This document shows positions 9,109 to 15,999 of a DNA stretch of 17,446 nucleotides, piece by piece. Origin of the DNA: Mycoplasmataceae bacterium (lineage in GTDB: Bacteria; Bacillota_I; Bacilli_A; Mycoplasmatales; Mycoplasmoidaceae). Made by a program: the position numbers and the translations under genes. Position 1 is the first letter of the stretch. The number at the start of each line of letters is the position of its first letter. The stretch spans positions 1-17,446 of the forward strand of contig JAITJR010000042.1 in NCBI GenBank assembly GCA_031278855.1, written 5' to 3'. Under the pieces are notes generated by a model that made no database searches, had not been told where the DNA came from, and saw nothing but the letters and a program-made list of their open reading frames with translations.

Positions 9109-10647
9109 CTAAATTCTCAATTGCATTAAATCTTTACTTGAAATATGATCCTTATCAAAATAATTAATCGATGTAGACGAACCTGATGGTGAAAATGCAG
9201 TAAATTGATGACATATGAAAGAATATGTGTCTTCACCAGGAACAGGTAGTTTGTTAGTTACATCACGAATGAAACTTAATAAATAAGGCAAAGCAGCATC
9301 ACTTGGCCTAATCCCATCGTTTTGAACATCGCACACAGTTAAATATCCAAATGAACCAATTTTTGGCATTGAGTCACTCGATACTTGATCTAAATTTGGT
9401 GATTGGTTCAAATCATTAGGTCAATGAGCCATAGCTAACGAAAGTATCTTTGAAGTAATGTAAGCAATATTTTTGGTTGCAGAAAATTTGATAATTTTAT
9501 TGTTACCACTTACATCTGTATAAGTTGAAATATCATTAATGGTCTGATCGTCTTCTTGAGCAGTATCTACTCCCACTACAATACAATCGGCACTAGCGGC
9601 TTTAATTTGTCTAACTGTATCGATCGTTTGTGGACCCGCTACAGGTAAAATCGCATCGGCTCCTCTTTGTAGTAATGCTTTGACAAGCGGTGCGCCATCC
9701 CCAATCGAAAATGAATTACTAAATCAAGAGTCTTTTGCCCCTAAATTAATAATATTAACTTTATGTTGTTCGGGATTAGTTCAATGATTAGCTGCAGCTA
9801 TTTCATTAATGTAATTATTTCAAACCTGAACACCGTATTCAAATCCGCCCATATAAATAGTCACTGACGGAATTGCGACTCCACCAAACATCCCGATTCG
9901 CAAACCACCACTCTTGTACTCATCAAAATTATCATTTAAATATTGACAAGTAGCAATCGCACTCATAAAAGCTACTTCATCAGAACGGAAAACAACTGAA
10001 GCAATATTTTTATCATCTGGGGTGTTTGCATCCAACAAAATATAGCCAGCTTTTTGGTAAATATCTTTGGATTTACCTTTAAAATTAGCTAAACCTGTTT
10101 GGTGCATGTAACCTGGTAAAACAAGACTTTTATAACCACTTTCAATGAGATTTCCATAAGCAATTCAAAAATCGTTGGCATTATCAGTCGACGGTTTACT
10201 ACCATTAGCTGTACCTGGTTTATTGGGATTATAGGAACTAATTGGTTCGTGGGCGTCAACATGGTCAGGTCGGTTATATCAATCATCAGTTCAAATTCAA
10301 TCTACCAAACCTTGATAACCGCTTTGGTTAAAGCTTTTGTCTAACACTTGATGTGTAGCTCCATCAATTACCAAAGCTGCATAATTGAATTTTGCTTGTT
10401 TGTCAGTTTGACTGGCAAATGAAATTGAATCCCCTGGTGTAAAAAAAGGAGTGGGATCAGTCGGCACATTTCATTGGGTATTTTGTGGCGTTTCGTCATA
10501 ATAACTAATCGTCGCCTTAGGATGATTAAAATCAATAAATAAATCAGTATGATCAAAAGCAGCTAGCCCAAAAACTAAACCAAAACTACCTAATAAAGCT
10601 GTCAGTGCTCCAATAGATTTAATAAGTGCAGATTTATGAAATTTCAT
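9109..10647 (-). CDS. BMP family nucleoside-binding protein, N-terminal anchor without lipobox
   Basis: A 512-aa extracellular substrate-binding protein of the BmpA/NupN (PF02608) type. DKSFNQSGYQG (103-113) is the family hallmark. Later blocks include LIESGYKSLVLPG, RIGMFGGVAIPSV, GADAILPVAGPQT and IVVGVDTAQED. Many UGA codons encode Trp. The N-terminus (MKFHKSALIK, then a hydrophobic run to about residue 30, GLVFGLAAFDH) looks like a signal or anchor helix. It has no cysteine, whereas BMP proteins are normally lipoproteins. It may be held by an uncleaved helix. There are also about 60 residues of linker before the BMP fold. It is first in the importer operon and probably has its own promoter in 10648-10753, but no clear -35/-10 pair is visible. 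Confidence 0.93.
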
Positions 10648-10753
10648 AATTAATTTTGCTGCTTTTATTATGTACTAAAATGTTAATTTTGAAAAGAAAA
10701 AATTATGGCAAAGCAGAATTACTCAGACATCATTTTTAGCATTGAATTTATGA

Positions 10754-11305
10754 TTAAATAATTTTTTTATTAGCTGTCAAAGTATCAATAATCGGATTGG
10801 GGTCTATTATCCCGATTCGTAATACTTTAATCCGATCAAAATCAATGATGGTAGAAGGCATTTCGCTTTGTTGTTGACCCTTAACAATAATTAAATTAAA
10901 GGCATGCTTCTTAAATATGTTAGCCGCTTCGTGGGCGTCATAAATAGGGTGATGTCTTGAAAGATTAGCACTAGAGGAAAATACTTTATTGGTCATATTA
11001 ATCAACTGTAATAACTTTGGGTGATTAGGCATACGATACCCAATTCCATTTTTAATAATAGTTAATCCTCCTGGCCAATATTTTTTGAGAATTTGCTTTT
11101 CTAGTTCGCTTAAATGTTCAATTTCGTCAATCGAACTAATAAAACGAATTAACTTTTTGTTACGGCTACGCTTCTTTATAGTGTAAATTAAGTTGGAACT
11201 TAAACTAATAATACCTAGTACCGTATCGGTTTCCACAATTGCCGCCTTATTATTTTTTAATTCAAAGGCAATTTGTTCTAGTTCGCTTCAATCATAAATA
11301 CGCAT
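10754..11305 (-). CDS. tsaC: L-threonylcarbamoyladenylate synthase (TsaC/Sua5 family)
   Basis: A 183-aa enzyme making threonylcarbamoyl-AMP from Thr, bicarbonate and ATP for the tRNA t6A37 modification. Motifs: ETDTVLGI (25-32, usually PT-x-TVYGL), KKRSRNKK (44-51, the K-x-R-x-x-K phosphate site), YWPGGLTII (76-84), YRMPNHP (90-96), FSSSANLS (109-116) and the C-terminal STIIDF...LRIG. The ATG at 11305 is preferred because the usual N-terminal strand (MRIYDWSELEQIAFELKNNK) lies upstream of the TDTV motif; it contains one UGA-coded Trp. The Sua5 C-terminal domain is absent. The downstream gap to the BMP gene is about 106 bases. It is divergent from pepD. Confidence 0.92.
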
Positions 11306-11318
11306 AATTATTTGTTTC

Positions 11319-11346
11319 TTGCATTTTCATACAGGGAAACTATAAT
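11319..11346 (+). promoter_or_regulatory. pepD promoter
   Basis: TTGCAT (11319-11324), a 16-bp spacer and a perfect TATAAT (11341-11346). The ATG follows 11 bases later, so the mRNA leader should be only about 5 bases and has no Shine-Dalgarno. Confidence 0.7.
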
Positions 11347-11357
11347 ACAAATTACCT

Positions 11358-12806
11358 ATGAATATAAAGAATTTAAAACCAGCAGCTGTATGAGAGTATT
11401 TTTATAATATTTGTCAAATCCCCCATGTATCATTATCCACTCATCAAATCGTCGATTATTTGAAAGAAGAATTAGAACGATTAGGCTATTCTCCATATGT
11501 GGATAAAGCTAATAATATTTTTGTTCGTAAACCTGCTTATAAAGGTTATGAAAAAGCACCAGTGGTATTATTGCAAGGACATACGGATATGGTTGGTTCG
11601 AAAGACCCAACATCTCAACATGATTTTTTTAGAGATCCAATTAAAACGCTGATTACCGACGGATGAGTCCATGCCAAAAAAACTACCTTAGGTGCTGATA
11701 ACGGTATAGCTATAGCGATTATTATGGCGATTTTTGCCGATCGTTCGCTCAAGCATGGACCATTAGAAGCCTTATTGACTTCAGATGAAGAAATTGGAAT
11801 GGTTGGTATTCAAGCTTTTGATATTAAAAAGATTCAAGCTAAATACATGATTAACCTTGATAACGAGAACGATCAAGAAATTTGTATTGGTTGCCCAGGG
11901 AACATTGATGTTGAAACAGAACTTTTTTTTAAGCGAGAAACTAAATCAAAACCTCACACCACTAATCTTAGAATTGAAGTAAAGGGCGGTATCGGCGGAC
12001 ATTCTGGCCAAACGATTGGTCAAAAAAGAGTTAATGCTATTAAGGAAATCTTTAATATTTTGAATTTTATTCGCGCCGAATGCCCAATTTCGCTAATTAA
12101 AATAGATCGATCTGGGGTTGCAAAAAATAACATTCCCTATGAATGTGCTGCTCAAATTAATGTAAATGAAGCTGATGTTCCCAAAATTAAAAAAATTATT
12201 GATCATGAATTTGAAATGATACGTCAAGAATATTCGTTAGAAAAAGATATCCAAATTATTTGCAACCCATCGCCAATCAAAGTATTACCGATGTCAGCAA
12301 AAGACTCTGATTTAATTATCGGTGTTTATGCTGGTGTTCCTAACGGTGTCCATAGTTTCAATTGAAAATACAATGTACCTGAAACTTCTAGTAACCTGGG
12401 TTTGATGGAAACAAGAAAAAATAGTGTGTGAGCTAAATTCATGGTTCGTTCATCATATGACCAAGCCCAAATGCGTTATGCTAACCGCATTAAATTCTTA
12501 TTTAACAGTGTTGGTGGGAAAGCTACCCAAACCGCTTTTGTATCGGGTTGATTACCAAGAGAAAATGATTTAGCCAATATTTATCAAAAATTTTATAAAA
12601 AAACATTCAAGAAAGATGCCAAACAAGTTTTGATCAACGGGGGAGTTGAACCAGCTTTTGTATTAAGCAAAAAGCCTGAGATGCTTGGTATTTCTATTGG
12701 CCCACTAATGGAAGAAGTTCATACCAAAAATGAACGTTTAAACATTGAATCCACCCAGAAAATTTACAAATTACTCGTGTCATTTTTGGCGTCGCTGAAA
12801 GCATAA
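11358..12806 (+). CDS. pepD: PepD-type dipeptidase (M20 family metallopeptidase)
   Basis: A 482-aa protein, full length for the Xaa-His/cytosol non-specific dipeptidase family (E. coli PepD 485 aa). The metal and catalytic residues are visible: LLQGHTDMVG (H75, D77), LGADNGIAIA (D114), TSDEEIGMVG (E144/E145) and NLDNE (D168). GGIGGHSGQ (H215) lies in the lid domain, and the C-terminal GPLMEEVHTKNER supplies the last His. Two zinc ions are expected. UGA codes for Trp in AVWEYF, TDGWVH, FNWKYN and others. It probably supplies amino acids from imported peptides in the cytoplasm. It is transcribed alone, divergent from tsaC. A weak hairpin region (12819-12872) follows. Confidence 0.94.
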
Positions 12807-12818
12807 GCATTCCTTTAT

Positions 12819-12872
12819 GTACCAGTTATTATGTGTTACCATAGTGGTAATCGTATTTTTATTGTCTGGTGC
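12819..12872 (+). other. Nested hairpin downstream of pepD
   Basis: The outer 7-bp stem GTACCAG/CTGGTGC (12819-12825 with 12866-12872, one G-U) encloses a 6-bp hairpin TTACCA-TAG-TGGTAA (12836-12850) and a TATTTTTATT stretch. It may be a weak pepD terminator or processing structure. The U run is offset from the inner stem, so terminator status is uncertain. Confidence 0.35.
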
Positions 12873-12881
12873 AATTCAAAA

Positions 12882-12926
12882 GTAACCATTCACCGCAGGA
12901 ATATTATTTCCGCGGTGAATGGTTAC
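12882..12926. repeat. Perfect 15-bp inverted repeat (hairpin element, copy 1)
   Basis: GTAACCATTCACCGC (12882-12896) pairs perfectly with 12912-12926. One bulged A and an inner GGAA/TTCC stem leave a TATTAT loop. It is GC-richer than its surroundings. The right half plus loop recurs at 14551-14577 with one mismatch over 27 bases. No U tract follows on the forward strand, so it is not a classical terminator there. It may be a REP/MITE-like element or a protein-binding or recombination site. Confidence 0.8.
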
Positions 12927-12957
12927 AATAAAATCACGATGTCTATTTTATCTGTCT

Positions 12958-12963
12958 TATAAT
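12958..12963 (+). promoter_or_regulatory. -10 box of tRNA-His/thiT transcript
   Basis: A perfect TATAAT 16 bases before the tRNA-His 5' end. The -35 is poor. No other promoter is visible before the riboswitch and thiT. Confidence 0.6.
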
Positions 12964-12979
12964 AGTCACCAAACCAAAT

Positions 12980-13057
12980 GGCGTCTATGGCGAAGCTGGC
13001 TAACGCACCTGACTGTGACTCAGGCACTCATGGGTTCAAGTCCCATTAGACGCCCCA
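12980..13057 (+). tRNA. tRNA-His(GTG)
   Basis: A full cloverleaf with loop CTGTGAC (anticodon GTG) and T loop TTCAAGT. An extra 5' G (12980) faces C73, the genome-encoded G-1 expected of bacterial tRNA-His. CCA is encoded at 13055-13057. Only about 12 bases separate it from the TPP aptamer, so both lie on one transcript. Confidence 0.95.
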
Positions 13058-13069
13058 TTGAAAATTTTA

Positions 13070-13147
13070 AACAGGGGTACCAATCGATGTGATTGGTTGA
13101 GAAATACCCTTAAACCTGATCGAGATAATGCTCGCGGAGGGAGTTCA
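13070..13147 (+). promoter_or_regulatory. TPP riboswitch (thi box)
   Basis: It has the conserved blocks of the TPP aptamer in order: CAGGGGTA (13072-13079), a short P3 hairpin CCAATC/GATTGG, TTGAGAAATACCC (13097-13109, normally CTGAGA), AACCTGATC, GATAATGCTCGCGGAGGGA (ending 13142). P1 can extend outward: 13057-13072 pairs with 13143-13158 with three mismatches, ending exactly where the terminator begins. GGAGGGA at 13136-13142 can alternatively pair with 13162-13168, the 5' arm of the terminator, as an antiterminator. TPP binding should therefore stop transcription of thiT. Confidence 0.95.
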
Positions 13148-13158
13148 ACATTTTGAAT

Positions 13159-13196
13159 AAATCCTTCTGTAAATAATTTTTATAGAAGGATTTTTG
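13159..13196 (+). terminator. Riboswitch-controlled terminator before thiT
   Basis: A 10-bp stem, AAATCCTTCT (13159-13168) with AGAAGGATTT (13184-13193), and U run 13191-13195. The 3' arm contains AGAAGGA, the only Shine-Dalgarno-like sequence before the thiT ATG (13203). The hairpin would therefore also hide the ribosome site. Confidence 0.85.
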
Positions 13197-13202
13197 TATA
13201 CC

Positions 13203-13790
13203 ATGCAACAAAGTAATAAAAAGAGTCAAATTTATTGATTAGTATTAACTGGAATTTTAATGAGTATTACTTTAGTATTGAAAGTAATTTTCCATTTCAT
13301 TCCAATCATTAATGGCTATGGGATGGAACTATATCTCATTGGTTACATATACGGACTAATCTTAATAGATGATAATAAATGAAAGTATACATTTTGAGGA
13401 ATTACCCCTTGATTGTTACTAGTTATGCCACCATCAATTGTTAATTTTTGGGATTTACTATTGGAATATATTTTGTCTTTGTATATCTTTATGCCATTCA
13501 TATTTTGAAGTAAATTAACCAAAAACAAGCGCAATACTAAAAAATCTTTTGTCATTGAAATTCTGTGTTTTAGTGCATTAATAACTACATTAATATTTGT
13601 CAAACTATTCATTCATACAGTCGCTGGAGTGTTGTGATGAACACCCAATGATTGGTACGGTAGTTTTATTTTTAATTTACCTATTTATGGGGTAACGTTA
13701 GCAATTGTTTTACCCGTGGCAATTATCATTTATCGACCAATTGTGAAGATGATCCAAAGTGATAAAACAATTGCACAAGCAAATCCATAA
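13203..13790 (+). CDS. thiT: ThiT-like thiamine ECF transporter S component
   Basis: A 195-aa membrane protein of about six helices, read with seven UGA-coded and two UGG-coded Trp residues. It is preceded by a TPP riboswitch. The aromatic blocks match the ThiT/YuaJ substrate site: LLLEYILSLY (85-94) and HTVAGVLWWTPNDWYGSFIFN (138-158), where ThiT has its Trp-rich loop and 'Y-N-L-x-Y' helix. Length agrees with ThiT (~180-190 aa). As an S component it would bind thiamine and dock onto an ECF energising module (EcfT plus two ATPases) encoded elsewhere. The alternative is another S component for a thiamine precursor (HMP); the riboswitch limits it to thiamine-related substrates. Confidence 0.85.
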
Positions 13791-13983
13791 ATAAGTAATT
13801 GTTGTTTTACAAGATGATATGTACGGCGAATATGTACTGTTAAGGAAAATATTGAAATTACTTGATTATTTATGTGTTGAATTATCTGCTTAAGTGTGAT
13901 TTTTGGTTCCACTTTATTTAACCTGTCTTAGGATGATATATTTTGCATAAATAATATGTGTTATGATTAATATCCACACTAAC

Positions 13984-14060
13984 GGCCCGTTGGTGAAGCG
14001 ACTTAACACACCGCCCTCTCAAGGCGGCATTCATCGGTTTGAATCCGATACGGGTCACCA
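13984..14060 (+). tRNA. tRNA-Glu(CTC), unusual anticodon and elbow
   Basis: The body closely matches Firmicute tRNA-Glu (acceptor GGCCCGT/ACGGGTC, anticodon stem CCGCC/GGCGG). The loop is CTCTCAA, so the anticodon is CTC rather than TTC. It would read GAG only. The T loop is TTTGAAT: C56 has become T56. The D loop reads AAGCGACTTAA, with A at position 19 instead of G19, so the 19-56 pair can still form as A-U. A Glu(TTC) tRNA must exist elsewhere to read GAA. Confidence 0.88.
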
Positions 14061-14061
14061 T

Positions 14062-14136
14062 TGGGATGTAGCCAAGCGGTAAGGCTTCGGATTCTGAATC
14101 CGACATGCGGTGGTTCGAACCCACCCATCCCAACCA
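14062..14136 (+). tRNA. tRNA-Gln(CTG)
   Basis: A cloverleaf with acceptor TGGGATG/CATCCCA, anticodon stem TCGGA/TCCGA, loop TTCTGAA (anticodon CTG), normal T loop TTCGAAC and encoded CCA. It reads CAG only; AT-rich mollicutes usually keep just Gln(TTG). It lies one base after tRNA-Glu and is co-transcribed with it. Confidence 0.9.
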
Positions 14137-14339
14137 GATGTTAGATTCAAATTTATAGTAACTATTCACCAAAATCCTCGTATGCTTATATTCACTTGGT
14201 AAATGTTAATCGTTTTTGAAATTTACAAATCGATGAAATAATAATGCTTATTTTGAAAATTTTATAATTTTACTGGGTTAGATCTTGCTTTACATTATTG
14301 GTCACACATTCATATGATGATGAGTAGTTACATGTTTAA

Positions 14340-14368
14340 TTAACAAAAATAATCAAAACGATTATACT
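14340..14368 (+). promoter_or_regulatory. tRNA-Leu promoter
   Basis: TTAACA (14340-14345), a 17-bp spacer and TATACT (14363-14368). The predicted start lies about at the tRNA 5' end (14377). The rest of the 14137-14376 gap shows no gene; GTAACTATTCACCA at 14159-14172 faintly resembles the left arm of the 12882 repeat. Confidence 0.7.
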
Positions 14369-14376
14369 TTTAGTCT

Positions 14377-14462
14377 GCTCGAGTGGCGGAATGGCAGACG
14401 CAGTAGACTCAAAATCTACCGGAGGCAACTCCTTATGGGTTCAAGTCCCTTTTCGAGCACCA
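14377..14462 (+). tRNA. tRNA-Leu(CAA)
   Basis: A long-variable-arm tRNA with acceptor GCTCGAG/TTCGAGC, anticodon stem GTAGA/TCTAC, loop CTCAAAA (CAA), a variable arm with GGAGG-type pairing, T loop TTCAAGT and encoded CCA. The T stem has one T50-T64 mismatch. It reads UUG. A weak all-A/T hairpin (14494-14515) follows and could end the transcript. Confidence 0.95.
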
Positions 14463-14550
14463 TACATCAATTCATAACATTAATAACAAAAAAATAAAAT
14501 TAACTCAAATTTTATATTATTTGTAATGTTAACAAGAAGTAAATATAAAC

Positions 14551-14577
14551 ATATTATTTCCGCGGTGAATCGTTACA
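14551..14577. repeat. Half-copy of the 12882 hairpin element (copy 2)
   Basis: Matches 12901-12927 in 26 of 27 bases (one G to C at 14571), including the CCGCGG core. The left arm is absent, so it cannot fold the long stem. It sits in the otherwise gene-free 14463-14757 stretch. Confidence 0.85.
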
Positions 14578-14681
14578 TTTCTGTGCATCATTTTTCTTTA
14601 AAAGCATTTAAATCGTGTCAAATCATGCATTTAAGTCTACCAAAGTAGACGTAGTCCATAAACAATTAGTAAATTGGGAAG

Positions 14682-14713
14682 AAAAAATGTCTACAGATAA
14701 TTCTGTCGACATT
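14682..14713 (-). terminator. Terminator of the Ser-fMet-Asp-Phe tRNA operon
   Basis: Read on the reverse strand, AATGTC-G-ACAG pairs with CTGT-A-GACATT around AATTAT (one mismatch in the stem), and six Ts run through the end of the stem. It lies about 45 bases after tRNA-Phe. Confidence 0.85.
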
Positions 14714-14757
14714 CAATTCTAATTAAGACTTATACCTAAATTTAGTATTAAAACCCA

Positions 14758-14833
14758 TGGTGGCTCCGGAGGGATTTGCACCCCCCACACACGGATTTTC
14801 AGTCCGTTGCTCTACTACCTGAGCTACGGAGCC
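14758..14833 (-). tRNA. tRNA-Phe(GAA), atypical T loop
   Basis: Acceptor GGCTCCG/CGGAGCC, anticodon stem ACGGA/TCCGT, loop CTGAAAA (GAA) and encoded CCA. The T loop is TGCAAAT: the nearly universal T55 (pseudouridine) is G. The eight-base D loop AGGTAGTA puts A, not G, at position 18. The 18-55 contact is therefore A/G instead of G/U, and 48 is G opposite G15. Apart from the elbow the cloverleaf is normal. Confidence 0.9.
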
Positions 14834-14834
14834 G

Positions 14835-14909
14835 TGGCGGTCTCAACGGGAGTTCAACCCGTCTCTTCCCCGTGACAGGGGGAAATAATAAGCGATATAC
14901 CATGAGACC
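14835..14909 (-). tRNA. tRNA-Asp(GTC), swapped 19-56 pair
   Basis: Acceptor GGTCTCA/TGAGACC, anticodon stem TCCCC/GGGGA, loop CTGTCAC (GTC), T stem ACGGG/CCCGT, discriminator G and encoded CCA. The T loop is TTGAACT (G56 instead of C56), and the D loop has C at position 19 instead of G. The D stem is weak: three pairs, one of them G-T. Position 15 is T and 48 is G, also reversed from the usual purine-pyrimidine order. Confidence 0.9.
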
Positions 14910-14911
14910 TT

Positions 14912-14988
14912 TGGTTGCGGAGATGGGATTTGAACCCATGACCTTCAGATTATGAGCCTGACGAGCTACCAAGCTGCTCTACTCCGCG
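14912..14988 (-). tRNA. Initiator tRNA-fMet(CAT)
   Basis: Acceptor CGCGGAG/CTCCGCA has the diagnostic unpaired C1-A72. The body matches bacterial initiators (GAGCAGCTTGGTAGCTC D arm, loop CTCATAA). The anticodon stem is TCAGG/TCTGA, so the three G-C pairs at 29-31/39-41 become A-U, G-C and G-U. Such deviations are known in mycoplasma initiators. Confidence 0.95.
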
Positions 14989-14991
14989 AAC

Positions 14992-15082
14992 TGGCGGACA
15001 TTGAGGGATTCGAACCCCCGCGCGATTTGCATCGCCTCTCGGTTTTCAAGACCGAACCCTTCAACCACTTGGGTAAATGTCC
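14992..15082 (-). tRNA. tRNA-Ser(TGA)
   Basis: A 91-base tRNA with acceptor GGACATT/AATGTCC, anticodon stem TCGGT/ACCGA, loop CTTGAAA (TGA), a long variable arm pairing GCGAT with ATCGC, normal T loop TTCGAAT, discriminator G and encoded CCA. It is first of four in the reverse operon. No strong promoter is visible; TACAAT around 15150 on the reverse strand is a candidate. 15083-15303 holds no gene, only a two-part inverted repeat (15118-15153). Confidence 0.95.
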
Positions 15083-15303
15083 GACAAAATTATTGATTTG
15101 GTTAAGGCAATGTGTCATTAGTCGTAAAACCCTGCCACCGTTTTAACCACTAATAATTGTATATAGTTTTTTATATTTAAGTTAGATTATTTGAATTAGC
15201 GTTTTGTTAGACATCACAACAAGTAGTTACTCTAATTCCTAAATAACATCTTAAAGAGTCTTGATAATGACCTCCAACGAAGGCAAATTATTGATGTTTA
15301 CTA

Positions 15304-15993
15304 TTAAACTAAAAAACGAGCAACATCAATAATAATGTGTTCGATCGTTTTTGCAATGTTAGGAATATTTTGTTGTCATTTTTTCGCATTTTTTTCATCA
15401 AGAAATATTACATCACTAATAACCTTAACAAAAGCACAACTAACCTTATTATGTAAACAAGTATGGGCAATTGCTGCACTTTCCATGTCGATCGCAACCG
15501 CTTTTTCATCGATTTGAAAATTTTTAATATTGCTTTGGTTAATAAATGTATCACCACTAATTAATTTTCCACCAGACAAATGATTACCATATAACTTTAA
15601 AATATTCACTAACGATTTGTTTAATTGTTGATCAACATCAAAATCAGCAGGTTGCTGCGGAATTTGATTTAATCGATAACCAAAGGCAGTCAAATTTACA
15701 TCATAATAACTAACAACATTAGGAATAACTATATCACCGACAGCAAGATTGGACGCTAAACCACCACAAGAACCAACGTTAATTACGGTAGTAACCTTAA
15801 AATGACCAATTAATATTTGAGTAGCCATCGCCGCATTAACTTTACCTACTCCGCTATAAACTAAATAGACATGATTATCAAAAAAATTAAGAACATACAC
15901 CTCATAGCCACTCACGATGTTCGTATGCACATCAGGTATTTTTTTAAGTAAATTTGATGACTCGCTAGCTAAAGCAACGATAAAACCGATCAT
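15304..15993 (-). CDS. mtnN: 5'-methylthioadenosine/S-adenosylhomocysteine nucleosidase
   Basis: A 229-aa enzyme, the usual MTAN length, cleaving MTA and SAH to adenine and a thioribose or ribosylhomocysteine. The catalytic residues align: E11 (ALASES), E171 in AIDMESAA and D194 in VISDV. NVGSCGGLA (72-80) and SGDTF (146-150) are the ligand-loop blocks. A UGA-coded Trp at 206 must be read through to reach the natural C-terminus and TAA stop (15304-15306). It lies 6 bases after the NadD-YqeK fusion and is surely co-transcribed. VGSCGG is a little closer to nucleoside phosphorylases than the usual GSAGG, but the other sites favour MTAN. Confidence 0.9.
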
Positions 15994-15999
15994 TATTCA

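Noticed and set aside
10648..10753. Purine-type riboswitch before the nucleoside-binding gene
   Set aside because: Looked for because of the substrate, but no three-way junction core or conserved loop bases are visible.
12882..12926. Simple intrinsic terminator for pepD
   Set aside because: The stem is strong but is followed by ACAATAAAATC, not a U tract; the repeat nature is the better description.
13343..13912. Two reverse open frames opposite thiT
   Set aside because: They are antisense shadows. The forward strand has a riboswitch-led membrane protein with a clear ThiT pattern when UGA is Trp.
14952..15146. Forward 64-codon open frame
   Set aside because: It runs antisense through the fMet and Ser tRNA genes, with no ribosome site and no family pattern.
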